From positions 564,781 through 628,780 of the forward strand of contig VZQC01005585.1 in assembly GCA_009823505.1 (NCBI GenBank): 64,000 nucleotides of DNA, written 5' to 3'. The notes under the pieces are model-generated. The model was not told where the DNA came from and searched no databases. It was given only the letters and a program-made list of their open reading frames with translations. Origin of the DNA: Rhizomys pruinosus (taxonomy: Eukaryota > Chordata > Mammalia > Rodentia > Spalacidae). Below, in pieces: positions 1-11,520 of this stretch (within the stretch, counting starts at the first letter, position 1; every line of letters begins with the position of its first letter). A program made the translations under genes and the position numbers.

Positions 1-530
1 AGGTTATATTTCTGGGAGTAGTACCTCTGAGTGTAGAGTGAGCACATATGCAGCCTAAGTCTGCAAGGTTATTTTCCAAGGTTTTACCAGTTTATCATCT
101 TATTACCAGCAGTAAAGGAGTTTCCACGGCTGTACATCCTCAATGATCCTGGCTATTGGCAAGGTCTTCATTACTCACTGTTTGGTGTGAGCAAATGGCT
201 TCTCCTTATGGTCTTAATTTGTTTCCCTGATTACTAGTAAGACTGAGCATTATTCAATACTTTTCTCCTCCATTCATGGTTCCTCTCTTGAGAAATGAAT
301 ATTCATATCTTATACACATTTATCTCTTGAGTTGTCCTTCCTTCATTGATTTGTAGGAACTCTTTACCTACTTGGGATACTAATCTTTTGTTGGGAAATG
401 TGTTGAAAATATCTTCTCCCAGTTAGCAGCTCATCTTCTTTACAGTGTCATTTGAAGAACACAACTATCTTCTACTTCACCCAAACATTAACATATTATG
501 AACATCAATTTAATTTTTGTAAACCAAGCC
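1..530 (-). repeat. Old L1 (L1M-type) 3' fragment
   Basis: Read on the + strand this is the reverse complement of the ORF2 end and 3' region of an old mammalian L1: a diverged 'accagcagt...' stretch, 'tttccctgattactagta', a conserved run ending in 'tcttttgttgggaaatgtg' and 'tatcttctcccagttag'. The order of these blocks matches the L1 consensus I know. It is heavily mutated and has no open frame. The left edge is cut by the window. Confidence 0.55.
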
Positions 531-902
531 AAAAAGTTATGGAAATTGAATATAAGAAGTTTTGTGAGACACTCTTTTTAAAATAAAGTTGATTTTTAAC
601 TAAAAAAAAAAAAAAAAGAAAATGGAAAAGGGGTTAAATAAGGAAATGTATTTTTAAAAGTGGAACATAATATATATTACTCTTCTTTGCATAAGAATAA
701 AAAGTGTGATTTCACATACATCTGTGCATTTCATATATATCTATATATATGAATATATATATAGATATATATGTCTGTGTATGTGCTTATATACAGGGAA
801 CATTTCAGGACACATTAAAAATATCAGGGTTTTTTGTTTTGTTTTAAAAGGGGTTGTCAGAAATATTTTATGCTATTATATAATCTTAGATTAATAAAGT
901 TT
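531..902. other. AT-rich non-coding stretch
   Basis: No gene seen. It holds an A-run at 601-616 and an alternating AT tract around 735-772 that could be a small unstable microsatellite. Confidence 0.6.
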
Positions 903-1127
903 TATTAAATTTTATTTATTATTTTTATTTTATATGTATAAATATATTGCCTGCATATGTGTAAGTGCACCCATGTGCAATGCCCAAGGAGTTCAAAAGA
1001 AGTCCTTGGATTCCCCTGAAACTCCAGTTATGGATGGTTGTTAGCCTCCTTGTGGGTGCTGGGAGTCACACCCCATTTCCTGTAATAACAATCCAGGCTC
1101 TTAACCAATGAACAATCTCTCCAGCCC
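903..1127 (-). repeat. B2 SINE, diverged
   Basis: The reverse-complement tRNA-like head ends in 'tctctccagccc' (1115-1127), with 'gtgggtgctggga' and 'tgcacccatgtgcaatgcc' inside and an A/T-rich tail on the left. These are B2 landmarks in minus orientation. Many substitutions mark it as an old copy. Confidence 0.8.
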
Positions 1128-1904
1128 TCATGAAGTTTTACACATATAAAGTTTCATATGTGTAAAATTATATTAACATATATATCCTTGAGAATATATG
1201 ACTTATTTATTGAATTTAAATATTTAATTAGCTAAGAATGAATTAAAATACAGAAATTTCTTCAAAATATTTTTTAAATTATTTAGCTGTTTTTCTGAAT
1301 AGTGTTTGGGAAATTCCTATTACTTTTAGTAAACACTATTGTTTGACTTTTAATGGACATTTTAATTCCATTACAAATTTCTTCAAGTGCTCTGCAGGTT
1401 CCATGGAGTTTAAACTAACATAGATTTATAAATTCTGATTTTGGTTGGGAGTAATTAAGTTTGTTCTCTCACTCTTTCGCTCTAGCTGATTTTCTTTATG
1501 TATTTATGCTTCTGGTGAAATTAAAAATCTGATACCTTTCAAATTCTTTCCTTGGTCACTGATTAAAGTGTTTGTTTTTCCTTTGTACAGCAGTCTTCAT
1601 TCTCATGGTCTTATCTCATTTAACATCTACCTATGTGTGTGTTTGTAGGGACATTGGAGGTTCTGTAATCCTGGAGATACTGTAGCAACCACAGAGTACA
1701 TAGGTGTCCACTAAAGATTACATAATTATTTAATGAATTCATGACTGAATGATTAAATACAAGTTGACCAAGTTCTAAAACACAAATAATCTATCTTGCC
1801 TTTATTTTCCTGTTTTACTTTACTGGTAATCTTCGATAATACATAATTTATTTTCTTGTGTTGTTAGATCCCAGAATTACTGTATTATTAACATAATAAA
1901 TACT
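1128..1904. other. No gene seen
   Basis: AT-rich sequence without a usable reading frame, splice-flanked exon or repeat I recognise. Confidence 0.5.
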
Positions 1905-2066
1905 AAAAGTGCAGAACATCTCAATCATTCTTAATCGCCTTCATATCCCCTTGCCCACTGGGACCCTTCCATAGTCCACCAATGGAACTCATACCCTCTG
2001 TCATCTGTGTTAAGGTCTATTGTGTTGTTAGTATCCCTGGACATTCCTCAGTGCAAGTTCAGTTTC
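1905..2066 (-). repeat. Lx-like L1 3' end fragment
   Basis: It carries the block 'tcatatccccttgcccact', then 'ctctgtcatctgtgttaag', then 'cattcctcagtgcaagttc'. The same order recurs at 2417, 27425 and 49690. This is the C-rich (G-rich on the element strand) 3' end of a rodent L1-type repeat in reverse. Confidence 0.5.
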
Positions 2067-2416
2067 CTGCCCTTAAATAAATGTTGCAGTAGGGTTTGGC
2101 TTCCTGTGTGACTCTTTGAAAAGTAACTGATGTTTTACCTACCCAAGATCAGTGTGTGAATTAAAAACAATGTTTTAGTGCTAGGCCTGGAATTGCTCTA
2201 TTATAATTCCAGTATTGTAAGACTGAGGCAGTGGATGCCAGGTTCTAGGCCAGTCTGTGCCATACAGGGAGACCCTGACTGAATAACAAAACAGAACAAA
2301 AAGTTTTCCCTCAAAAATCCCAACTTAATAACCATATTCCAACAGAACAAATTAGAAGTTTTTCTCCTACTTGTCTTATTTTTATATTCTTGACTCTTAG
2401 ATGAGTAAAAAGATTT
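2067..2416. repeat. 350-bp duplicated segment, copy 1 (includes a B1-like SINE)
   Basis: It is colinear with 16391-16735: shared blocks include 'gcccttaaa', 'tgtgaattaaaaacaatg', 'ttttagtgct', a B1-like part (about 2178-2290, 'ttctaggccag.ctgtgcca') and 'attagaagtttttctcc'. I cannot tell whether it is a repeat family or a local duplication. Confidence 0.55.
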
Positions 2417-3100
2417 CACATATTTTTATTTCTTTCAGAGCACTTCAGTCAATCATAATCACCTTTATACCCCATCCCATTGGTACCCTACCACAGCCCC
2501 CCCCCACTGTAACTCATAGACTCTGTCATTTGTGCAAAGGCCCATTGTGTCACATTAGTGTTCCTAGACATTTCTCAGTCCAAGTTCATCCACTGAGGTC
2601 CAGTCAGCCTATCCAGAGTCCCTTGCTTTAAGAAGCTCAGCTCTTCCTTATCCAGAAGTAATCAGCTGCTAGTATTTCTGCTAAGATTGAGATATGCTGT
2701 CCACTTTTTTTTCAGTTCTATGCTGGGTTTTGCGTGCTTGAGTTTGTGTGGGTCTTGTGATTGCTGACACAACCTCTGTAGGTTAATATGAGCAGGAACC
2801 CAGGAGCTTGTATGATTCTATTCCCATATGGCCATGAATCTCTTCCCCGGCTCTTAAAATATTTCTGCCCTCTCTTCTGCAATGGTTCCTGAGCCCTAGG
2901 TGAGTGAAGCTAAATATAGGAGTCCTGTCCAAGGACCCATACTTCACAGACTCCTAATCTCCAGGCTTTGGCCATTTGTAACCTTTTTTGTTCCTGGCCC
3001 TCTGCTGCATGAAGGAGCTATATCAGGGAGAGCTGAGAGATTTAGTCATGTCCTTTCCTCCCCATGTTCTATGTTGTATGAGCCTTAGGAATAGAGATTG
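2417..3100 (-). repeat. Lx-like L1 3'-region, split by an insertion
   Basis: In reverse orientation it shows the C-rich 3' end (2465-2510), 'agtcagcctatccagagtc', 'tctatgctgggttttg', 'tctgccctctcttctgcaa' and 'atgagccttaggaatagag'. The same order is seen at 27425-28110 and 47021-47300. The copy resumes at 4653 after the 1.54-kb insertion at 3101-4638. Confidence 0.6.
3087..3100. repeat. Target-site duplication, left copy
   Basis: 'aggaatagagattg' here and 'aggaatagaggttg' at 4639-4652 match at 13 of 14 bases and flank the 1.54-kb element exactly, beside its poly(A). This fits L1-type target-primed insertion into an older L1 fragment. Confidence 0.8.
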
Positions 3101-4638
3101 CACCTCTGGATCCTACTAGTAGCAACTATTTTTAATGAGTCCTAATGAAGCTTACCTTCTAGGTGCCACAAAGATTTTAATACGAGAGACTTTCTTAACT
3201 CTCCCCCATAGAATAATGCGAAATATGAAGATGATGAGGTCGTTCTCCAGCCGTAGATTGGAGCCAACTGTTATAGAGGTATTCTCTTGTAAAACTGGTA
3301 AAACTGCCTTCTCTCATTGACTAATAGACATAGAAACTGTGAAAAGGATTATTCTCTATTCAGAACCAAATATAATGCTAAAGTCTCCTTAAGCTATGCA
3401 CTTAAACAAAATATATTACTACAGGAGCTCTGACATCAACAATGGATTATTCTACCAAGGAGATGTTGGCCAGGGGATCCAAGCCCCCACAAAAGGTAAA
3501 GGCTCCTTGCCTCCAAACTGGGATATCTGCAGGAAGAGAGGCGATAAGGCCCTGCTGTTGAAGACCTGATATAAACATGGGAAAGATGTATGGAGACCGC
3601 ACTTGCAAGTATACAGATGGTCTCTGGAATGCCAGAGAGTGTTACCAAAGGCCACTAAACCAATAAAGCAAATATAGGTCTCCTTGAGTCAAGCAAGACT
3701 CCTCCGTCAGCACCAGCTACACCTCATCTGCCTGGAAATACTGTGCAGCAGTGGCAGCCATATGTCTGTATATCCCAAATCTAATTGGCTATTAGCTCTC
3801 TCCTTGGAGGAATAACCCACGGCTGATGCCACAAGCTTACATCCTCTAATGGTTAGGAGATGTTATAAACCACACGAAGACCCTGTCATACTTAACAGAA
3901 GAAAATGTAATTCATGGATTAACATACCATCCAAACATCTGTGTCTATACCAAAGTAACCTACCATAACAATTAGTACTGTTTAAATACCTATATATCTA
4001 ATTGCGTGTGCTTCATTAGTAGGATCGAAAGGCTATATATTATACTGTTTAAATACCTATATATCTAATTGCATGTGCTTCATTAGTAGGATCGAAAGGT
4101 TATGCCTGGACAAGCTGGCAGCCCATGAAAGAAAACAGCCAGAATTGACTAGAGACCAAGACAACAGCTCCAGAGAAAGTAGACTGTTTTGCTTCTCATC
4201 CACCTGTGTCCCTTTTCTAAGCCTAGGGAACAATCTGCGGAAGAGGGGGCGCAGTAGAATGTAAAGGCTGCGATTGTGGTGAATGGTGAAACTACAACAA
4301 TATAGACTGGACACTCATTTGATCAACTTGATTGAACATACAAGCCCCTGCTGCTGGATGGTGGGCCCCATGAGCTGTGTGGGTTTGGGCACAACTGCTT
4401 GCAAATTGGTTTTACATGAAGGATGCTTGTACTCACAAATTATCACTTATTGTTAAAAAAATGAAAACAAAACAAAACAAAAAACAGAAAGATGCAGGAA
4501 AGTTATGGCAGAATGCATGATCTGGGATGGGTTGGGGTGGGGTGGGGGGAAGGGAAAGGTATATACGCCTGAACTGAATTGGAAAATGATGTATAAAATA
4601 CACAAAACATCAATAAAAAATGAAAATTGGAAAAAAAA
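3101..4638 (+). mobile_element. Unrecognised 1.54-kb poly(A) retroelement, copy A
   Basis: The element has a 14-bp target-site duplication, a 3' end with an AATAAA-like signal ('catcaataaaaaa', 4609-4621) and an A-rich tail. A G-rich tract (about 4526-4556) and 'tgatgtataaaatacacaa' just before the tail match the L1 3' ends elsewhere in the window (for example 29395-29560 in reverse). The upstream 1.3 kb does not look like L1 ORF2 and has only short open frames (up to about 85 codons), so it is non-coding or long dead. Copy B lies at 14133-15655, at a constant offset of 11,032 bases over at least 3109-4314. It may be a non-autonomous passenger on L1 machinery or an unfamiliar L1 3' UTR; I cannot name the family. 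Confidence 0.7.
3976..4103 (+). repeat. 67-bp internal tandem duplication in copy A
   Basis: Units start at 3976 and 4043, each opening 'tactgtttaaatacctata' and running through 'cattagtaggatcgaaagg'. Copy B has the same pair at 15008 and 15075, so the duplication predates the two insertions. Confidence 0.85.
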
Positions 4639-4652
4639 AGGAATAGAGGTTG

Positions 4653-4795
4653 TAATGTAGATTGTGCCACTTATGCTTGGGCAATTCACGACCATGTCTG
4701 TGTATGACCAGTTGTGGTAATCTGTAATAGTCTCAATCTGGTACAAAAGAACTTTCTTTGATGAGTTCTCACTGGAATATTTTCCTGTAAATAAA
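4653..4795 (-). repeat. Lx-like L1 3'-region, continuation
   Basis: It continues the copy broken at 3100: 'tgaccagttgtggtaatct', 'ctttgatgagttctcac' and 'cctgtaaataaatgga' appear in the same order at 47300-47400 and 50055-50150. Confidence 0.55.
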
Positions 4796-4802
4796 TGGAT
4801 AC

Positions 4803-4950
4803 ATGCCGGGCGTGGTGGTGCACACCTTTAATCCTAGGTCTCAGGAGGCAGAGGCAGGGGGATCTTTGTGAGTTCAAGGCCAGCCTGGTCTACAGTGTGA
4901 GTTCCAGGTCAGCTGGGGCTACAGGGAGACCCTGTCTCGAAAAGACCAAA

Positions 4951-4985
<35 letters not shown>

Positions 4986-4987
4986 AT
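4803..4987 (+). repeat. B1 SINE with (AAAT)n tail
   Basis: It starts 'atgccgggcgtggtggtgc' and continues through 'aggccagcctggtctacag' to 'gaccctgtctcgaaaa'. The tail is about nine AAAT units (4947-4987). It is close to the B1 consensus, so relatively young. Confidence 0.9.
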
Positions 4988-5159
4988 ATTTTGCACTTAG
5001 AAGGAAATTACATGAGTATAGGAATGTGACAGCCTTGGGGATTTCACTAAGATCTGTGACCTTGCAATCCATGTGTATTTTGCTGTGTTCACAGTATCAC
5101 ATATGAGTTTCCTCCCATTGAGTGGGTTTTGTTTTTAAGTTTGATAACTGCTCATTTTT

Positions 5160-5890
5160 AAGTTAATTTTTACTGAGCGCATTTCATACAACATTTCTTA
5201 ATCAAATTTAGACTCATTCCCCCATCCATGCCCATCCCTCGCCACCCCCTGCCCCCCACCAGAGCTCATGGATTCTGTCATACATGTTAAGTCCTGTCTT
5301 ACATCTTTTTCTGTCTTTTATATCCTTTTCGATGCACAAGTTTACTGTTTTGGTCAGTTCTTTGAATAGGTTTTTCTCTCTCTTTTTCTGTTCCCTTTAA
5401 TTATATATTATTCCAAAATATGCATATATATACTCCACACATAAATCAAAATTACAAAATCTGAAAATAAACTATAGGTTAATTCCAAAACACATTTAGT
5501 GATTCACATTTTAGCAGTAAAGTTACATGCAGGTATAAAGAAGTATAACTTTACATTCTTTTTTTTTTTCAGAATGTGAGTGGGTTTTAAGTCCAATTAG
5601 TTAGCCTTTGATTGCCCCCAAGATAAAAGTGACACTACTACACCAATATCATGTGCTGTTCTGGTTGATGATACAGTTATTTGATCTTAAAGCTGGTATT
5701 GGACCATGAATTGATGTTCTTCCTTTGCAGCTTGCATAATGCTCTCAAAAGCTACAAGAGCTAGCCTTCAGGGGATGTGCCTTCCAGGTGGTTCCAGTTC
5801 CATTGCTCCAAATCCTTTGTCTGTAGTATGCCCTCTTTTTAGCAATAGGATCTTACCTTGAAGTTCTGGTAGGCAATCAAGAACTTAAGC
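5160..5890 (-). repeat. Lx-like L1 3' end
   Basis: The reverse-oriented 3' terminus ('tttcatacaacatttctta', C-rich at 5218-5265) is followed by a part shared with 29576-29760 (5405-5570) and a part shared with 47530-47850 and 50280-50600 (5576-5890, 'taagtccaattag...', 'ccattgctccaa'). Confidence 0.6.
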
Positions 5891-7550
5891 AATAGCCTGC
5901 TTTTTTTCAAACTTTTTTGCATTATATTTCACAACTACTTTCACAATATTTTACAATATTTCATTTTCAATCAAATGTTTTTATATAATATCTTTCTGTT
6001 TTATATTTTGAATAATTTTTATAGAATTCACATTACATTTTATTTGTTTTCTTTGCGAGAATATGTTAATTATCTGATAAGTGTTTATTGATTGCAAAAT
6101 ATGTCTGTGTACCAGAAACTTGTCCATAAATTGGATTCCACATTCAAATCTGCATCTGTTACACAGACAAAACCATAACTCCTTATGCACAAGTTGTTAT
6201 CTCTAAAACTCGAAAACATATATATGCAGATCCAGTCTTGATGAACCTTTAACTTTATTCATCTCAGATCTTAGCTCAAAAAACATTTTTAGGTTGAATT
6301 ACTTATTTCCTTGCTTCTTTATCTTTATTCATCAGAAACAACTACGTTTCTTTGATCTTTTCTCTGCTCTTCATTATCTGGGTCACATTTTTCATCTCTT
6401 TGATTTTGCTCTTGCAATACGGGAAATTTTTCAAAATTTTCCATATTTCACTGAATAAAATTAGATCTTGTATGGATTCTCAACCATCTCAAATGTATTT
6501 TTAGTTTTTCTGCCGGACTTTACATTTTCTCCCAATCTATCGAGACTTCATTTTCTCCATTCTTTCAGTTTGTCCTCATCTCATTTCAGGAACACCTATT
6601 CTAGTGTCAGAAAGCTTTGCCCCTGAATCTTTCTCAACAAACCAAGTTTTATAATTTGAAATTTCTCAGATATTTGACAGTTTCAATTTTAAATTAATTT
6701 TGTCTCACTCATAAAAACTAAGAGTTATGTTCATTCACACACATGAGTTACAGGGTAATATTTTCATACATGTTTAAATTGCACTACAATCTTTAAGTCA
6801 TGAATATCATATTATCTCTTGAAATATATATTATTTATTTTGAAACATTCAATGTACTTTCTTTTATCTTCTCAAGGCAACCTATGACTGTTATCTAGAG
6901 CCAATCTGCTGACTCATCACACATCTTGCTCTTAGTGACACATTTTCATTGGGCTTTTCACTTCTCTCCCATACCTACTCTCCCACCCTTTCTGCTCTCA
7001 ACTTCTTTGAGATGTACTCCCTTGGTTTTACAGGTATTTCAATATAAGCTACTTTTGAAAGCTACACTATCATTTTGTCTCATCCACTAGACCCCCCTCC
7101 TTATGTTTGGCCTGCAATGGTGTCTCAATTTATTGTACATTTATTGAGTTAAAATTGGTTTGTATGGCATTCGTTACGTGAAGTCAACATTAGAGTAACT
7201 CCTGAATAAAAACAGCCTGACTCTAAGCATCTGTTTTAAAGCCAAGAACAGACTTGAACTGCTGAGACCCTGTCCCTTCAGAATCATCTCAGAACTGTAC
7301 TCCCAAACAAGAGCTCACTATTTCTTTTATTGAAACAGTATATCCAGCATGAAATGAGCAAGTAAAAATGGACTCTTATCAAACAGGAATTTTGCCCATT
7401 CTGATCCCTACTGATCAAGATCACTATGTGCACAATCAGGAACAGATGTTAGCAATTTAGTCCTACCTATTTGCAAAACAAATCGGTTAATTTTCCTACT
7501 TCCTGTCTTTGTTTCCAGTGAATATCTGTGTTGTTTGCAGCACTTACTTC
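5891..7550. other. No gene seen; AT-rich
   Basis: No frame, exon or repeat I recognise in 1.66 kb. A pyrimidine-rich part around 6950-7020 may be old L1 debris, but I cannot support that. Confidence 0.45.
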
Positions 7551-7559
7551 AAACACACA

Positions 7560-7612
<53 letters not shown>

Positions 7613-7622
7613 ACACACACCA
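7551..7622. repeat. (CA)n microsatellite
   Basis: About 34 CA units with two TA interruptions; a likely length-variable locus. Confidence 0.98.
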
Positions 7623-7936
7623 CATTCACACTCATATTATCTTTGGTCAAGGACAAGGGAACAAGGAAGGTTCATGAATGATTAGGCCTTATACACAAAT
7701 GACAAGAAAAGCACATGGCTCAGTGAGCTTTTCTACGTTATAAACAGTCTAAGTTAAGATGAACTTTCTAGTTGCAAGGTTAAGTAAAAGGCATCTAAAT
7801 TATGTCCATATTGTAAAAGTCATTCCTATAGGTCTAGATGTGGCATTTCTTTACTATAGAGCAGAGTGATTTTTTTAAATTCTTATCACTTCTATATGTA
7901 TTTTTCCTTTCAGTTACACCCAAAATCATTTCAAAA
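7623..7936. other. No gene seen
   Basis: Plain non-coding sequence with nothing I recognise. Confidence 0.5.
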
Positions 7937-8161
7937 ATATTTTATTTTTTATTTTAATTTTATGTGTATGAGTGTATTACCTGTGTGTCTGTAAGTACAA
8001 TCGTGTAGTACAATGCCTTCAGAGGTCAGAACAAGGTATCATATCCCCTGGAACTGGAGTTACAGATAGTTTTTAGCTGGCATGTGGGTGCTGGGAACTA
8101 AACCTGTGTCCTCCGCAAGAGCAGCCCATGCTCTTAACTGCTGAGCCAGCTCTCCAGCCCC
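7937..8161 (-). repeat. B2 SINE
   Basis: Minus-orientation B2: tail at the left, 'cctggaactggagttacag' inside, 'gtgggtgctgggaact', and the head ending 'gctctccagcccc' at 8161. Confidence 0.88.
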
Positions 8162-9624
8162 TACACCTAAAAATGTTTAATATTTGAAGCTGTATAAATT
8201 TGCTAATAGAATTTGCAACTTCTCCATATTATACTATTCTGCCTTAGGCTGCTAAACACACTGCATGCACTTTTCTTTGCAAGGTTCAGGACAAAACTAT
8301 TTTGAAGTTTTATCTTGTTCTCTCAGAAGCAATTCCTTAGGAAACTAACAACATGCCACTGTATTTCTACACTGAGAGGGGGGAATGGATATAAATACAT
8401 AATGAAAGCGTTGGAGGTACAGATATACCAACAGTGTAGCTTGAGATGATCTAGAAGGTATCTTGAATGGGTTTTGGGAAAGCACAATATGAGGCAAAGT
8501 TTTTCTTTATATTTTGAGTCTGAGGATGTTCTATCCAGTATGTTATCCAAAGTGTTATTTGTATTTGTTGCTCTTAGCTTGTATCCACTGCTGAAAATTC
8601 TCCACAAACTGCAGCACGTCTTATTTTTCATGTACCTCTCCGTGTCCTCTCTCTTCTCCCAGTGATCTCTGTCTCTCTCTATCTGTTTCTCTGTCTCTGA
8701 ATCTCTCAATTTTGAGTAATTCATGATACCATGTGGGTCTTTTTCTGTTTGGGTTGGATGATAAGTTAAAAAAATCCAACATTTAGAATTGCATCATCTT
8801 TATCATTTTTAAATTGTTTTCCCAGGAATCTTCTTCATCATGTCACTTTTTCTTCCTGGATCAAATTTAGTAGATTCTCTAGGGTTCTCATCTGTCCACT
8901 CTTTCTTAAAAGTTCACATACAATCTAATTTCAAGATGATATATAATTAATTACCCAGGAAAGAACATTTTATGCTTTTTTTCATACTGAGATAAATCAT
9001 TTGAAAAATTCTTCAGTATGCACTCCCAGACTGTTAAGAGAGTCTACATTTGGCTTATTAGTCAGGTGTTTATACATCTCTTTGCTCCAGACAGCCCAGC
9101 TTATGCTTGGTGTTGGCATAGTTATTAATAATGCTGATTTCATTCTCTGAAGTTCCCTAGTTTGCATTCTTAACTACATCATCCCCCAATATAAGACTAT
9201 GAGAGATGATTTGAATGAGTCATATAAGCATAATGGCCTTGCCAAACTTCTTTAATATCTTGACATAATTTTAATGTGATTAAACTTGAATAGCTGAAGG
9301 CTATAGCTAATTAAATTCAGTTGCAATTCATTCACTAAAATGACAAAAGACACCCTGAATGGGTCCCCATTCCACCTACAATGTTAAAAGTAGAGTGCTA
9401 AGTCCTAATTTTATCAAATTATTTTATGTATGATAATAAGTTAATTTTTTCTTTGATTATAAAATCTTAGATGGGCCCCTGTAGTCCAGAGAGAGTACTT
9501 CATATAATGTAGCTGTCCCAACAGGAGGCTGTCTCTGGTGTGCCTCATTGCTTGCCTCACTGGTCACCTAAGTATCTATATTAATGTGTGGAAGCTATTG
9601 TACTTCTCAAACCTTACCACCATG
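8162..9624. other. No gene seen
   Basis: A 133-codon reverse frame at 8323-8724 lies over a pyrimidine-rich stretch ('tctctgtctctctctatct') and shows no conserved motif. I take it as chance. No splice-flanked exon found. Confidence 0.5.
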
Positions 9625-9860
9625 GCACACAATAATGAATGGATTTTTCCATTTTTTATTGTTGGACAGTTTTGCCTCATTCATAGAATGAATTTTAGTC
9701 ATTTTCATCCCTCATCCCAATTCTTTCTCATTACTCCCCCTCTCGTATCTGGACCCTTCTCCTCCTACTTTCATGCTTTGTGTGTGTGTGGTCCACTGAG
9801 TTTAATTAGAGTCATTTGCCCAAGAATGTATGGGAAGCAGTTCTGTAGAGCAAGGCCAGT
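9625..9860 (-). repeat. Rodent L1 3'-end fragment
   Basis: 'cctcatcccaattctttct', 'atctggacccttctcctcc' and 'ccactgagtttaattaga' resemble the pyrimidine-rich reverse strand of a rodent L1 3' UTR. It is diverged and bordered by unique sequence. Confidence 0.45.
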
Positions 9861-10285
9861 TTCTCTGTGGGCACATCATGGAAAAAAAGGAATTTTTTAA
9901 AGTGAGGATAAATAGTGCTTCTGAAAACTGTGAACCCAAAGTGTCAGCAGAATTAAGTCCAATGCCCATTTTTTCTGATTATTAAGTTGTATCTTTGGAA
10001 AAGCTATTTGACTTCCCTTATCCTCACTTTTTAAGAAAAGAGTAAAAGTGCCAATATCTTGAAGTTTCTTTGAATGTAAGAGAAGAAATGTAAATAAGCT
10101 AAACCAATTATAACATAATCCTTTTGTAAAGCCCCAATGTTAATAAGGGAAATTTAAAGAAAAGATAAAATATTTTGTTTTCTTGGAGAGTATTTTAATG
10201 AATTTATTTGATTTATTTAATGGATTTATCTTTAGATTATTTTTGCATTTGTAATAAAAACTAAATAGAAGGTAGGGTGTTTCCT
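9861..10285. other. No gene; possible MIR relic
   Basis: 9970-10060 ('ctatttgacttcccttatc', 'ctcacttttt') has the spacing of a MIR core in plus orientation but is very diverged. The rest is plain AT-rich sequence. Confidence 0.3.
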
Positions 10286-10289
10286 ACTC

Positions 10290-11520
10290 ACTACCCTATG
10301 CAAAAATCTTCCCCTCATCAGGATTCTTCAGCAGAACAGAACATATCTTATGATTGTATGGAATCTACATTGACTCACCTTGATCACATAAAGTTTATAC
10401 ATTAATGTATACCCATAAAAGTGTATATACATGGGGACTGGTAAATACACAGTGACATGCATTCACCACTATAGTCTCATAAAGGAACCTCTGTACTCCA
10501 CCACTATAGTCATCCTTGCTTAACCCCTTAAAAAACACTTTTTCCTATTTCCATAGTTTGCCTTAACCAGAATGTTATAAAGTTTGTCATGTAGTATGCA
10601 GATTTTTCAGACGTCATTTAATATATTTTAATATATTTTCCCAGTTTCTCTTGTAGCACTAAGTAATAATATGCCAATTTCTAATTGTGTCAGATTCTAC
10701 CAATCTATTCATCTAACAAAGGATATATCAGTTGTTTTCAAGTTTTGGCAAATATGAAAAAATTACTATATACATCCATGTGTAGGTTTTTGAGTGGACA
10801 TAGGCGTCAGCTCTTTTTTTTTCAAGTCTTTGAAATGTATGTTTTAATTATGGCTCTCCATATGCTACACAATTTTGGAGAGGTGAGAATATGCCACGAA
10901 GAAAATCAACACATCATCAATTTAAATACAAGACAGTTACAATATACTTATAATCACAAACATGTAATGATGTAACTAGTGATGAATTCCGAATTTGAAA
11001 TATTATGTTTATGGACACATGTAAGAACAGTATTGAGACCCAGAAGAATTTACAAACTTTGTGAAGTCAATCATACATTCTGAGCTCTATTTGTTCAGAG
11101 CTATCCAAGTACAAAGAGGCAAAGTATGTTTATGTTTGGATAAGTAGCATCAAAAACACCACCAAAAAACACTGCTCTTGTAGGTAAATACCAAGCAGCT
11201 TGATGCTGGATCATAAGTGACACTATGTTACTTTGTGAGCAACTACTTGGAATCATCCACAGTGGCTCTCTCTTTGGTATCCTTGCCAGCAGTGAATGAC
11301 TGTCCTCCTTGCAGTGCTTCCTTATAGGGCTTGGTGCTCTCAATGCTCTGCCTATCAGGCTTCCTGGCATGGATGCAGAGATGCCTCACTGCTGTAATTT
11401 CCATTCCCCTAATGATAAACACTGTGAGGCAATTTTCACATGCTAATTTGCCATCTGTATACCATCTTTGGTAAGATATGTGTGGAGTTTCTTGGCTCAC
11501 TTAAGTTTTCTAATTAAACT
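10290..11520 (-). repeat. Old L1M 3' half
   Basis: Successive blocks read as the reverse complement of an old L1: 'ggatatatcagttgttttc', 'tgtgtaggtttttgagtgg' with 'acataggcg', 'atgctggatcataagtgac', 'catccacagtggctctctc', 'tgccagcagtgaatgact', 'ccattcccctaatgataaa' and 'ttgccatctgtatacc'. This is the order of the ORF2 C-terminal and 3' region in L1M elements. Stop codons throughout; dead. Confidence 0.7.

Noticed and set aside
735..772. Alternating AT tract as an origin or structural element
   Set aside because: A simple AT microsatellite; nothing around it supports a special role.
8323..8724. 133-codon reverse frame
   Set aside because: It runs over pyrimidine-rich simple sequence and shows no motif.
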